Notes under the pieces: model-generated
What the model was told of the DNA's origin: nothing
What the model saw: the letters and a program-made list of their open reading frames with translations, nothing else
Database searches by the model: none
Made by a program: the position numbers and the translations under genes
NCBI GenBank assembly: GCA_030044455.1
Contig: JASHVU010000141.1
Location: forward strand, 1-13,574
Source of the DNA: Acidobacteriaceae bacterium
Lineage (GTDB): Bacteria > Acidobacteriota > Terriglobia > Terriglobales > Acidobacteriaceae
DNA: 13,574 nucleotides
Direction: 5' to 3'
Shown: in pieces, positions 1 through 8,912 of the stretch
Layout: each line of letters opens with the position of its first letter
Numbering within the stretch: position 1 is the stretch's first letter

Positions 1-257
1 TTGGCGTTGATGGGCCCAACCCGGGTGCTGCTGTGTGGCAGCATCGCAGCCGGAGAAGTGAATCCGGAGTAAAGCTGCTCGCCTGGCGGCGGCGCATTGC
101 CAATCAGATTCTGCTGATCGAGCGGCGCAGTTCCCACCAGTCCGTTGGCATAGTCCACCGGCGGCTTGTGCGTTGCTGCTTGCTGCGCCGGCAGCGAAAC
201 AGTCACCAGGCAGCCACCCAGCAGAAGAGCGCCTCGCAGTCCGCTCGGCGAATTCAT
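1..257 (-). CDS. GH92 family exo-alpha-mannosidase, N-terminal fragment (runs off left edge)
   Basis: Only the first 85 codons are present; the reading frame is open to the window edge. The ATG at 257-255 is preceded by a weak AGGGGA ribosome site. Residues 1-27 look like a signal peptide with a hydrophobic LLLGG core and an Ala-rich end (LPAQQA), so the enzyme is probably exported. Residues from about 33 (PVDYANGLVGTAPL, then GNAPPPGEQ and SGFTSPAAMLPH) match the family opening: a V-D/N-Y-x-N-x-L-I/V-G-T motif followed by a G/P-rich turn and a small-residue stretch ending in LP. Known members are calcium-dependent alpha-1,2/1,3/1,4-mannosidases acting from the non-reducing end. The gene starts 54 bp after the GH38 stop on the same strand, so the two are probably co-transcribed. 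The catalytic acids lie outside the window, so the family call rests on the N-terminal motif and the neighbouring mannosidase. Confidence 0.68.
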   Translation of the reverse strand, partial: MNSPSGLRGALLLGGCLVTVSLPAQQAATHKPPVDYANGLVGTAPLDQQNLIGNAPPPGEQLYSGFTSPAAMLPHSSTRVGPINA

Positions 258-311
258 TGGTTTCCCCTGTAAGAATTTCGTTTGCTTGGGTGCCGGCTCT
301 GTAGATTTCAT

Positions 312-3300
312 TTATTCCACAACTGGCACTAGAGTCATGGCGAGCACCACCACGTTTCGATTGTCGGGCAGGCTGATGCTGCGCACCGTCTTGCTGCCGT
401 CCAGCGGGAAGGAATATGCACGCGTATAAAACGGTCCGCCATCCTGGCTGCCATCCGCCGTCGCCCGATAGGGCAGCTCTGCGGCGATCGACTCACCGTG
501 ATAATTACTAGTCTGTGCCCAGTCGTGCAGGCTCTGGCTAAAGGTAGACGATGTGCCATCCGCATACTTCACCACGAACGCCTGCTCTCTCTGGTTGCCT
601 TCCACCGCGGCAGCCAGCAGATTCACACTGCTGTACCGGCCCGCAGGTAAATCCACGGTCGCGCTGGTCACAGCATCCGGCGCGTTCTGCGGCCCCAGAT
701 GAAATACCACCTCGTCTCCTACCTGCTCCTGTCCCAGTGTCTGCGCAGAGAAGGAATAGCCGCCGCGATCCAGGCTGTCAGCTATGGCGAACTTCGTCCC
801 GTCGGCAACAATTCCGCTGACATTGTAGGCGGACGAGAGGTTCACCGGAATCGTGTTTTTCAGGACCCGCGTGACGGTCACTGTCTGCGTTGTTTCGCGT
901 TTCAAGCTGCCCGACAGGCCGCTGATGGTAACTGTTCCTGTTGCAGGTGTGGCGGAGTCTGCCGCAGTCAGCGTCATCCTGCTGCCTCCGCTGGTTGTGA
1001 CGGGGTCGAAGCTCGCCGTCACGCCGGCTGGAAGCCCGCTTGCCTCAAGCGCGATTTGGCCGTCGAAACTACCCCGCGGCATCGTAAAAACGGTTGTCGT
1101 CGCGCTCCTGCCCTGCGGTATGGAGAAAGACGGCTCAGCCGAAATCGTAAAGTCGGGCGCGCCGGCGTTGGGCGAAGGCAACACGTCGTACAGCGGCTGC
1201 GCAGGTTTCACAACGGGATTCTCTTCAGCGACCGAGATCGCCAGAATGCGGATGTGATCGTTATTCGGCAGTTCAAGCGTCTTTGTTCGAGCCGGCAAGT
1301 CAATGCTGTAACCGAACAAGTAAGAATAGGAATAAGCGACATTCGTCCCGGATGGATCGTGATGATGGTCGCAATACCAAGCGAGATCGGCGCGCTTGAT
1401 GAAGCCCGGTTTCAGACCAATCATTTGTCCGTAATCATCGTGCGAAGCGTTTCGCGAGCTCCAAACCCGGTCATCCCACTGCCCCACGAAACCGCTCCAA
1501 TCCTGGATATTCAGTTCGGCGCTGTCGCTGCCGGCTCTGAAGACCGCCTTCTGATCGCCATCCGCCGATGCGGCGAGCACATACACCCGGTTAAAGTTTC
1601 CTTCCGGCAGCCGGATGGTTTGTCCTTTCGCAGCAATCGCGTTGGGCGATCCAGTCTTTGCGGAGGCCAGTCTGAACTTCACATCGTGGAAGACGATCTG
1701 CGCCGGGAGCATCTCCGCAGGCAGTGCATCACCCTTGCCGTCAAAGCCGCTCGTTGAGCGGTCTCCAGCGTTGGTCGCCGTCGCCAGGTCGTAGTCCAGG
1801 TCTACAGGTGTTGAGCGCACGCCGGCCACTTTTGTAGCGGAAGAATCTAGTTTCAATGCAAACGTACGCGGCTGGTACGCCCCGAACGATGTCACCAGCG
1901 AGCCATCCGTCACGGTGGCATTTCCAAGCGGCTGCTCTTGTCCGTTCACCTCGCGCGCCGCGGCAATGGGCACAGCGAAGGAGACGCGCACATTGGGCTC
2001 AGGTTTGCCGTCGAGCTCCACCATGCGAAGAATCAACTCGTCACTCGCTTCGGCTTTCTTCAAAGCCATGATGCGGGTTCGAGGATTGCTGATCTTTACC
2101 ATGGAGAAGCTTTTACCCAGCGCTCCTGCGTGTTTTGGTGACTCGAAGGCAATCAGCGGCGCGTTAAGTCGTTCGGCTTGCCAATCAGTCTGTGCGTCGC
2201 GCCATCCGTCTGCGTGCCCGGCGATTCCGTAGATGAATTCGTGATGCCCAATGTCCTGAGTGCCCTGGTCCGGGTAACCGCCGTCGGTTCCCGGCGTACG
2301 GATCAAAGTCAGCCGGATCGTATGATCGTTCGGCTTGTCCGAACCATTCTTGCAGTCGGTCAAAACCGTCGCGCCGAACTTGCCACTCATATCCGTCAGA
2401 TCGATCCACTGGTGCGACGGCACCTCGAACTTCTTTGGCTGCGCGCTTGGCCGCTCAATGGTGCCGACATCCCAGTTGTAAGTCGCCATCTCGTTCGACG
2501 CAGTCAGCGGGAACGTGGCTTTCAGATTGGACTGACGCGTGTCCCAGTCGATGACGTTGCCGAACTCCACCCGTTGGCCCGCATCGCCGGCGGCCAGGCG
2601 GATCGTCTGCACAAAGCGCGACCCCGCGGTCTCGCGTGAGACCTCGACCCCGACACGCACCGGACCGTTTTCCACGACGCGAATCTGTGCAGGCCCGCTG
2701 ACATACTCGCGCGGCGCTGCCTGCTCTTGATCCCAGTCCATATTCCACGCGGGCCACTGTTTGGGATTGTCGTAAGAGATAGCCAGGCGTGCAGGCGCAG
2801 CCAGCAGTTCGCGGTTCAGCTTCTTGTCAAAGATGCTGGATACGTCGCCGTTGTCATCGAGCTTCACTCGGTAAGATTCATTCTCCAGTTCGCGGCTGCT
2901 CACATGCAGCAGCGACGAGGCCGCGGCCGCTCCAGTTTTCATCTCTCCAGTCTTCGCTTCTCCGGGTTCCACGAGGTAGACCGCATAGCCTACCGAAGGA
3001 ACGCTGGCCTCGAAGAGGACCTTGCCGTTTTCAATCTGGGCAGGAAACTCGCGACCGTCCGGCGCAATCACGTGCGCACTTTGCGGCACGCCATCGGGGA
3101 AATGCACTTCGGCTTCCACCACATCCTCGCGCGCGATGTTGAGCGGATTGAAAATCACTAGCGGAATGCCGCGGCCATCTGTGTCGAGCGCAGCGGTAAC
3201 GCCTTCAACCGCACTCTTCAGTACTCCCGCGAACTGGTTCATTGAAATGACATCGTCGTTCCACGCGAACTCATATGCCCTTGGGGTCGCAGTGCCGGCG

Positions 3301-4733
3301 GCAAGATCGTGGAAGTGCTCTCCCATGGCCAGCGTCCACGCCCCGTTCAGTCGATCCATGGGATAGGGTCGCGCACCTAGCCACGCTGCGGTGACCGATG
3401 CTTTTTCCGCTGCGTCCGCCAGCAGCTCTTCTTTTCTGATCCATCGCTTTTGGTACGCCTCTGAAGTCAGTGAGCCCGCCGAGTGGTTGGTCAACTCCAA
3501 TTCGCCCGTGTAGCGCGGCAGTTTTGCGACCTGCTCCGGCGTAATGTCGAGAAACATCTGATCCGCTTTCGCCGAGATCACATGTACTGGTCCATCTCCC
3601 ACCTTTACCTCGGGCCACGCCTCATGCCGTTCACCGCGGAAAAAGAACCCATTTGCGGGCGGCAGATCGACCTCGCCTCCGGTCACAATGGCTTCGAACC
3701 TCTTCACCGACTCTTCGTCGGGAGCTCCGCCGGTGTCACCGGTTCCATAGTAGTGATAATCAGTAAACACGCCGGTAGCCTTGCCATTATTCAGCACGCG
3801 CTCGGCCCAGTCGCCCTGGTATCGCTCGCTTTCGCTTTCCGACTGTTCTGTATCGAGCGCATTGAGCTCACCGCGCAGCGAAAAGAACTCCTGCAGGTCC
3901 TTCTGGTCGAATGATTGGTGCTCTTGTCTCGACTGCTCAAGACGCTGTTGCACAACGCCAATTCTCTTCTGCAAATCCGCCACTGCGGGATTCGGAGGCT
4001 CCGGCGGCAGCGGCTTGCTCAGGTCAGTATCGATGCCTCCGCTGTAGGAGCCTGGGTTCAATCCCGCCAGGACCGATTCTCCGTCCGGACCAACCCAAAC
4101 ACCCACATTGAACGGTGTTCCTTCCGGAGTCTTCTCAATCGAGTCCGTTCCACCCACAGGAGCCGATGAACCCCATGTCAACTTCTGGGTTGAGAATCCC
4201 TTCACGCCGGCGTGTGCCAGGATGGTCGGCAGTGAAGCTGGAAATCCGAAGCAATCGGGCAGCATGAATTCGGCACTCGCCTTGCCAAACTCCTTGCGGA
4301 ACCATTCATTGCCGTAGAGAATCTGGCGCAGAATCGCCTCAGCGCTCGGGGCATTCACGTCGCCCTCTTCCATAGAAGAGCCGGCCGGATACCAGCGCCC
4401 CTCGGCAACGTATTGTTTGAGCCGGACGAAGTCGGCCGGATAATACTCTTTCATCATGCGATAACGATTCGCGCCGCTGAAATTGAAGATGTAGTGGGGA
4501 TATTTATCAAAGAGGTTGAAGTTCTCTTCCATCGTCTTGCGCAGATATTCGTCTATGACCTGCGGATATTCCCAGCGCCATTCCGTGTCGAGATGGGCAT
4601 AACCCACGACATAGAGGGTTGGCTGTTTTGAGAGGTCGGGGCTCTGTGTGCTCTGCGCCCGGGCAATAAAAGAAAAAACAAAGAACGCCAGCAGAGCGGG
4701 CGTCCACCACGCGCGAACGCGAAATTGTCCCAT
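312..4733 (-). CDS. Secreted GH38 alpha-mannosidase with duplicated C-terminal beta-sandwich modules
   Basis: A 1473-residue exported glycosidase, longer than a typical GH38 enzyme of about 850-1100. Residues 1-27 form a signal peptide (MGQFRVR, hydrophobic core, ARA-QS cleavage). GH38 signatures are intact: HLDTEW with zinc ligands H47 and D49; LPDCFGFPASLP with probable nucleophile and zinc ligand D160; GTGDTGG around 331-336; and HFHDLAAGT with H475, matching the family HHDA-GT zinc site. Family enzymes hydrolyse alpha-1,2/1,3/1,6-mannosides with retention. About 247-303 is a charged, Gln/Glu-rich coiled-coil-like insert. The GH38 C-terminal beta region spans about 520-960. It is followed by module A (about 1008-1170), an Ig-like domain (about 1193-1290) and module B (about 1294-1473), with B resembling A. 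The start at 4733 is preferred for its signal peptide and a GGAG 11 bp upstream; an in-frame ATG at 4760 would add nine residues. It lies between the receptor and GH92 genes, suggesting a mannoside-degrading operon. Confidence 0.9.
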   Translation of the reverse strand: MGQFRVRAWWTPALLAFFVFSFIARAQSTQSPDLSKQPTLYVVGYAHLDTEWRWEYPQVIDEYLRKTMEENFNLFDKYPHYIFNFSGANRYRMMKEYYPADFVRLKQYVAEGRWYPAGSSMEEGDVNAPSAEAILRQILYGNEWFRKEFGKASAEFMLPDCFGFPASLPTILAHAGVKGFSTQKLTWGSSAPVGGTDSIEKTPEGTPFNVGVWVGPDGESVLAGLNPGSYSGGIDTDLSKPLPPEPPNPAVADLQKRIGVVQQRLEQSRQEHQSFDQKDLQEFFSLRGELNALDTEQSESESERYQGDWAERVLNNGKATGVFTDYHYYGTGDTGGAPDEESVKRFEAIVTGGEVDLPPANGFFFRGERHEAWPEVKVGDGPVHVISAKADQMFLDITPEQVAKLPRYTGELELTNHSAGSLTSEAYQKRWIRKEELLADAAEKASVTAAWLGARPYPMDRLNGAWTLAMGEHFHDLAAGTATPRAYEFAWNDDVISMNQFAGVLKSAVEGVTAALDTDGRGIPLVIFNPLNIAREDVVEAEVHFPDGVPQSAHVIAPDGREFPAQIENGKVLFEASVPSVGYAVYLVEPGEAKTGEMKTGAAAASSLLHVSSRELENESYRVKLDDNGDVSSIFDKKLNRELLAAPARLAISYDNPKQWPAWNMDWDQEQAAPREYVSGPAQIRVVENGPVRVGVEVSRETAGSRFVQTIRLAAGDAGQRVEFGNVIDWDTRQSNLKATFPLTASNEMATYNWDVGTIERPSAQPKKFEVPSHQWIDLTDMSGKFGATVLTDCKNGSDKPNDHTIRLTLIRTPGTDGGYPDQGTQDIGHHEFIYGIAGHADGWRDAQTDWQAERLNAPLIAFESPKHAGALGKSFSMVKISNPRTRIMALKKAEASDELILRMVELDGKPEPNVRVSFAVPIAAAREVNGQEQPLGNATVTDGSLVTSFGAYQPRTFALKLDSSATKVAGVRSTPVDLDYDLATATNAGDRSTSGFDGKGDALPAEMLPAQIVFHDVKFRLASAKTGSPNAIAAKGQTIRLPEGNFNRVYVLAASADGDQKAVFRAGSDSAELNIQDWSGFVGQWDDRVWSSRNASHDDYGQMIGLKPGFIKRADLAWYCDHHHDPSGTNVAYSYSYLFGYSIDLPARTKTLELPNNDHIRILAISVAEENPVVKPAQPLYDVLPSPNAGAPDFTISAEPSFSIPQGRSATTTVFTMPRGSFDGQIALEASGLPAGVTASFDPVTTSGGSRMTLTAADSATPATGTVTISGLSGSLKRETTQTVTVTRVLKNTIPVNLSSAYNVSGIVADGTKFAIADSLDRGGYSFSAQTLGQEQVGDEVVFHLGPQNAPDAVTSATVDLPAGRYSSVNLLAAAVEGNQREQAFVVKYADGTSSTFSQSLHDWAQTSNYHGESIAAELPYRATADGSQDGGPFYTRAYSFPLDGSKTVRSISLPDNRNVVVLAMTLVPVVE

Positions 4734-4819
4734 GATCTGTCTATCTCCGGAAGCCAGCATCGATCCCTACAAAGTCGGGAGAAGCCGCATGCGATTTTCC
4801 CTGTTCATCAGACGGCAAG

Positions 4820-4850
4820 ACGGGCTCCCGCGTAACTTCCGGGAGCCCGT
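4820..4850 (-). terminator. Perfect 11-bp hairpin between receptor and GH38 genes
   Basis: The arms at 4820-4830 and 4840-4850 (ACGGGCTCCCG and CGGGAGCCCGT) pair without mismatch around a 9-nt loop. On the minus strand the hairpin begins 15 nt after the receptor stop and ends 86 nt before the GH38 start. It is GC-rich, but no T-run follows in transcription, so it is not a canonical intrinsic terminator. It may be a partial terminator, an mRNA-stabilising stem that protects the receptor message, or a copy of an interspersed palindromic repeat. The structure is certain; the role is inferred. Confidence 0.6.
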
Positions 4851-4865
4851 GCCACAAAACCCTGC

Positions 4866-7800
4866 TCAAAAGCTGAGCTTCCCTGAAACCTTCACGATTC
4901 TTGGAAAGTTCTGCTGGGTTGGACCGATCGTGCCGAAACCGCTCCAGCCGGCTCCAGGCGTGTAAACCGGGGGACCATCCCCAGGCCAGCTGTCGGGTCC
5001 CCCAAATTGCGGCGAGTTGAATGAATTGAATGCATCCAGGCGAAGAGTGAAATTCAGGCTCTCGCGAATCGGCGTGACCTTCTCCAACGAAAGGTCAAAG
5101 TTCGGGACGGTGGGCTGGCGCACTGCAGTGTCTTGCGTAGGTAGAGTTTGCAATCCCCAGGTGAAACCCTCGTGGCCCGGGATCTGTGTCCAGCAACTGC
5201 TGATGGTGGCGGCATCGTTCCTAAGCCATTCCCCCTTCCCGGGTCCGTGCGGGGGGCGCAATTGGCTTAACGGGCAACTATCCGTCCAACCGTTATTGAG
5301 CCCCACAGGCTGTCCGCTCTGCACTGCGATCACGGAGCTGAGCGTCCAGCCGTCGATGAACACTCCCACCGGCGCCGGGCGATTCGATAAAAGCGACGCG
5401 CCCTTGCCGAAGGGCAGGTCCCAGACCGGCGTGATCGAGAGGATCTGATCGCGGTCGGTACCGGCGATAATGTGCGCCAGGCCGGTACTGATGCCGCCGG
5501 GCACGGGAGCTGCTGACCCCTGGAAGGGCCACCCAAATCCATAGTTCAGATTGTTGATGGTCTTTGACCACGTGTAGGCGGATTGGAAGAAGAGCCCGCG
5601 GCTGCTCCCATAGATGTGACGGTTCACTTTGACTTCGAGGCCGTTATAGTAGTTCTTGCCGATCGGCAGGTTGTATTGTCCTACCAGGGCGGCGGTGGAT
5701 CCTGACGAACAGTACTGACTGAAGGGTGCCATCAAATCGAGAGCCCATACGGTTGGAGACACTCCGCAGCCGCTCCCTCCCTGATATGCGGCGGCCACGT
5801 TGTAATAGGGATTGGGCACCTCCGCCGAAAATAAATTCGGGTTGGCGATGGCCGCCTTCCACTCTCCCAGAGTCGTATCGGCCGCGGACTTCCAAACAAA
5901 CACGCGGTTCTTGTAAGAGTAATTTCCTGCATAACGGGCATCGACGACCACTTTTCCAGGCAACTCGCGCTGGAAGCCAAAGGAGAAAACCTGCTCCCAG
6001 GGTATTTTGCGTTGCGGAAAATCATAAGCAATAAAGTCGTTTCCGACATTCGACAAAAGACCTTGCGAATTCCCCGGAGGCACGATAAGACTTACACCTG
6101 CGAATGGAGATCCCGACTGGAAGGCCGAGTTGGGTGTGATGCCACTATCCGGGGAGGAAATGTAGGGGGTGGTTTCGGCGAAGCCGCCGTTGCTGCCGCC
6201 TTCCAAGCCGGCGTTATAGACCCTGCCCCAACCACCGCGGAGCACGGTCTTGGAATTGAGGGCATAAGCAAACCCGATGCGCGGACCGACGTTGCTCCAA
6301 TCGGTGTAGTAGGCATCGCGAGTCTGGCCGTTGACGCCGGGAAAGACCTGGCCGCCGAGCACCTGAGTTGGGGGTGTGATTCCGGCCGCCTGCCACGCAG
6401 CGATATTGCTGGCGTTGGCGATATTGGCCATATAATTCGTATCGTTAGTGACAGGGTTGACGCAGGTCGTGCACAAGCCGGCGTCGAGAGCGTTGTGCCG
6501 GTCGCGCAGGCCGCGCTGCACATCGTAACGGATGCCCAGATTCAATGTCAGTTTCGAAGTTACGCGCCAATCATCCTGGAAATAAATACCAAAGACTGGC
6601 TGACCTTCAGCGTTGGTGCCGAACCAGTCGATGCCTCCTCCGCTCGGATACCCCAGATAGAAGTTTGCCAGGGAAGATCCATTCCCCTCACTACTATTAC
6701 AAGAGTTTCCGGTCGACCCCGGAACGCTGCCCCAGCAGCCGCTGTTCGAGGGATTGTACTGGGTAAATCCCGCATTGAATTGGAAGTCGCCATTGGAGTG
6801 ACCGCCAAGGTTCCAATCGCCATACGCATAATGGGCAATCGTTCCGCCGACGTGGAAGCTGTGAGATCCCTTGATCTTGGTGATATCCACGTCAAGCTCG
6901 AGATTGGTGGTGGCGTCGGCGGCATCGGAATTGCCGAAGATCGTGTTACCGCTGATGACGCCGCCGGTATAGCCGTCGCTGACTGAGACCTCCGGAACGT
7001 TTACGACGTCGGTGTTGCCCGGAAGCGGCATAGTGAGGCCGAGGGTGGAGGGGTTTTGCGCGAGCGACAAATTACCATCCGGCGATACATCTTGAAAGCG
7101 GCTGAAGGAAACCTTCGCGTCGAGCAGAAAAGTGGGTGAGAAAGTGTGCGTAACGTCCTGCCCCGCCGCCCAGTTTTCACGGATCTGGCCGATATTTCCG
7201 TTGGCGGCGAGTCCGGTAAGGCCGTTGGTGATACGGAATTCCTGGCCGGTCTGCCACTCGTAGTAGCTGTATAGCTTGGTACTGTCGCTGAGGTTGTAGT
7301 CTACGCGAACGCTGGGCTGGTAGTAGTGATAGAGGTCCGGCGCGGGCAGATAGTAGTTGCTGCCATTTGCAAAATTCGCGGCGCTCGATATATTCGGCAA
7401 GGGAATATACTTCGAAAGAATTGTCTGCGCGGTGCCGTTCACTTGCGCCAGAGGAATTGTGTCGTTTGGGAACGGGGTTTGATAAAGGTCGTTGCTGTTG
7501 CTGCAGGTATCGGCTGAGGAGCCTTCACTCGCCGGACAGGTCGCCGTGCCCGGCTGATAGATGGGAATTCCGGCCGGTTCGCCCGACGCGGGGCCAAAAT
7601 GGGTGGGATCCATTGCCGACACAAGGCCGAAATCTATGCCATTAACGCCGCTCGGATTGCCGCTGAAATTGGGCCGCAGATAGGCCGGTGGCACGCTGAT
7701 CGAGACGCCGTGCGAGATGGATTCGTTGTATCCTTCGAATCCGGCGAAGAAGAACAGCTTGTTCTTCTTGACCGGCCCGCCAACGGTTGCGTCGTATTGG

Positions 7801-8789
7801 TTTTCAACGTATCCCTGGCGGCGAATGCCGTAAAGGTTCTGCTGAAAAGTGTTGGCGTCCATGATCGTGCCTGAATATTCCTCGAACGCATCTCCGTGGA
7901 ACTGGTTCCCGCCGCTCTTGGAGACGATGTTGACGGTCCCGCCCGATGTTCTGCTGTACTGGGCGTTGTAGTTGGTGGTCATCACATTGACTTCACCAAT
8001 GGTGTCGAGATTGGGTGAGACGTTCCAGGCCCCGGCGTTCTGATTGAGGAAGCCGGTCTGCTGCGTGATATTGATGCCGTTGAGGGTGAACTGATTGAAG
8101 GATCCGCCGGCATCTCCATTCACAGAGCCGCCGCCAATACTGTAATTATTCGAAACATCCCAGCCGCGTGTCCCGGAATAACCGTTGGCGCCGAACTGGG
8201 TCTGCAGGAACTGGCTTCCGGGCGTGGTCCCGATCAACATATAGACCTGCCGCCCGTTGAGGGGGACCGCTTCCAGTTCCCGCTCCGGGATCAAATTGTT
8301 GCCGGATCCAGTGGTCGTCTCAAGCTCCGGGGGAGCGCTAGTGACCGTGACTTGCTCGGTGGTTGCCCCCACCTCCAGCCTGAAGTTCTGGCCGAATCCC
8401 TGCGCCGCGAACAGGCGCACATTGTCCTGGACGGAGGTCTTGAATCCCTTGGCCGTGACGCTGACAGTATAGTCACCGGGAAGCACATAAGGGATGTAGT
8501 AGGTGCCATCGTGGGTTGTTTGGGCAGTGTAGGTCGTTTTGGTACTGGTCTCGACAGCCGTAACCGTGGCATTGACGATCACGGCGCCCGTAGAGTCCGT
8601 CACCCGCCCGGACAGGGTGGCCCGAAACTCTTGCCCAAACGACGGGCTCATGCAGAACATGCCTAACGTACACAACAGGATCAGGGCCCAGCTTCTAGTC
8701 ATTCCGCCAATTCGGCCTATCAAGGATGGTAAAGCGGACCGTAAAGAGCTCAGGGATCGTAGAGAATTCTCCGACGTGATTTTATGCAT
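4866..8789 (-). CDS. Oar-like TonB-dependent outer-membrane receptor with carboxypeptidase-regulatory domain
   Basis: A 1307-residue outer-membrane transporter; the acidobacterial Oar-like group is usually about 1000-1300. Domains: a signal peptide with a long N-region and hydrophobic segment at about 30-52 ending SFGQ; a carboxypeptidase-regulatory beta-sandwich at about 54-140 (LSGRVTDSTGAVI, DGTYYIPYVLPGDYTV); a plug at about 155-305 with the hallmark VPLNGR and SGGTVNIVSKSGGNQFHG motifs; then a beta-barrel ending in a terminal Phe (GKLSF), as expected for outer-membrane insertion. The start at 8789 is chosen because GGAGG lies 6 nt upstream; an ATG at 8837 lacks such a site. The family imports bulky ligands using TonB energy. 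Placement next to two mannosidases suggests mannose-containing glycans, which is inference because acidobacterial receptors of this type are largely uncharacterised. No SusD-like partner is visible. A promoter and two operator-like sites precede the gene. Confidence 0.92.
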   Translation of the reverse strand: MHKITSENSLRSLSSLRSALPSLIGRIGGMTRSWALILLCTLGMFCMSPSFGQEFRATLSGRVTDSTGAVIVNATVTAVETSTKTTYTAQTTHDGTYYIPYVLPGDYTVSVTAKGFKTSVQDNVRLFAAQGFGQNFRLEVGATTEQVTVTSAPPELETTTGSGNNLIPERELEAVPLNGRQVYMLIGTTPGSQFLQTQFGANGYSGTRGWDVSNNYSIGGGSVNGDAGGSFNQFTLNGINITQQTGFLNQNAGAWNVSPNLDTIGEVNVMTTNYNAQYSRTSGGTVNIVSKSGGNQFHGDAFEEYSGTIMDANTFQQNLYGIRRQGYVENQYDATVGGPVKKNKLFFFAGFEGYNESISHGVSISVPPAYLRPNFSGNPSGVNGIDFGLVSAMDPTHFGPASGEPAGIPIYQPGTATCPASEGSSADTCSNSNDLYQTPFPNDTIPLAQVNGTAQTILSKYIPLPNISSAANFANGSNYYLPAPDLYHYYQPSVRVDYNLSDSTKLYSYYEWQTGQEFRITNGLTGLAANGNIGQIRENWAAGQDVTHTFSPTFLLDAKVSFSRFQDVSPDGNLSLAQNPSTLGLTMPLPGNTDVVNVPEVSVSDGYTGGVISGNTIFGNSDAADATTNLELDVDITKIKGSHSFHVGGTIAHYAYGDWNLGGHSNGDFQFNAGFTQYNPSNSGCWGSVPGSTGNSCNSSEGNGSSLANFYLGYPSGGGIDWFGTNAEGQPVFGIYFQDDWRVTSKLTLNLGIRYDVQRGLRDRHNALDAGLCTTCVNPVTNDTNYMANIANASNIAAWQAAGITPPTQVLGGQVFPGVNGQTRDAYYTDWSNVGPRIGFAYALNSKTVLRGGWGRVYNAGLEGGSNGGFAETTPYISSPDSGITPNSAFQSGSPFAGVSLIVPPGNSQGLLSNVGNDFIAYDFPQRKIPWEQVFSFGFQRELPGKVVVDARYAGNYSYKNRVFVWKSAADTTLGEWKAAIANPNLFSAEVPNPYYNVAAAYQGGSGCGVSPTVWALDLMAPFSQYCSSGSTAALVGQYNLPIGKNYYNGLEVKVNRHIYGSSRGLFFQSAYTWSKTINNLNYGFGWPFQGSAAPVPGGISTGLAHIIAGTDRDQILSITPVWDLPFGKGASLLSNRPAPVGVFIDGWTLSSVIAVQSGQPVGLNNGWTDSCPLSQLRPPHGPGKGEWLRNDAATISSCWTQIPGHEGFTWGLQTLPTQDTAVRQPTVPNFDLSLEKVTPIRESLNFTLRLDAFNSFNSPQFGGPDSWPGDGPPVYTPGAGWSGFGTIGPTQQNFPRIVKVSGKLSF

Positions 8790-8795
8790 CTGCCA

Positions 8796-8800
8796 CCTCC
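8796..8800 (-). promoter_or_regulatory. Strong ribosome binding site of the receptor gene
   Basis: The minus strand reads GGAGG, then TGGCAG (6 nt), then ATG at 8789-8787. This near-ideal Shine-Dalgarno site and spacing decide the start over the in-frame ATGs at 8837 and 8702, neither of which has one. Confidence 0.8.
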
Positions 8801-8890
8801 ACAATTGCTTCGGTTTGCACCACGTTAGTCTTTTCAAAAGCGCATCTTACCCGTGGATTTTGTTGTTTCCGAGCGGGCCTTCGATCAGTT

Positions 8891-8904
8891 TGGTAACGAT
8901 TCCA
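8891..8904 (-). promoter_or_regulatory. LacI-family operator-like site, promoter-distal copy
   Basis: The minus strand reads TGGAATCGTTACCA. Ten of the 14 positions are palindromic (TGG-x-A-x-CG-x-T-x-CCA) with a central CG, the form expected for LacI/GalR-family operators and close to the CcpA-type consensus. It is identical to the copy at 8913-8926 and lies at about +29 to +42 from the predicted transcription start. A 14-bp identity in non-coding DNA is unlikely by chance. Assignment to the adjacent regulator is inferred from proximity and motif form. Confidence 0.7.
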
Positions 8905-8912
8905 GACACCTA

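Noticed and set aside
33..429. Two short plus-strand open frames at the left edge
   Set aside because: They overlap the GH92 signal peptide and family motif and the end of the GH38 gene on the opposite strand, and their translations are low-information Arg/Ser-rich sequence.
699..1757. 352-codon open frame on the plus strand, opposite the GH38 gene
   Set aside because: The translation is Arg/Cys/His-rich with no recognisable motif, and the opposite strand encodes a continuous, motif-bearing GH38 protein. It is a shadow frame of GC-biased coding DNA.
6012..6986. 324-codon open frame on the plus strand, opposite the receptor gene
   Set aside because: It is a composition-driven shadow of the beta-barrel coding sequence. 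It is Ala/Gly/Val/Arg-rich, with no ribosome site or domain seen.
8702..8702. ATG at 8702 as the receptor start, directly before the hydrophobic signal segment
   Set aside because: It gives a tidy signal peptide but lacks a spaced ribosome site, whereas the ATG at 8789 has GGAGG 6 nt upstream. Long N-regions before the signal segment are compatible with export.
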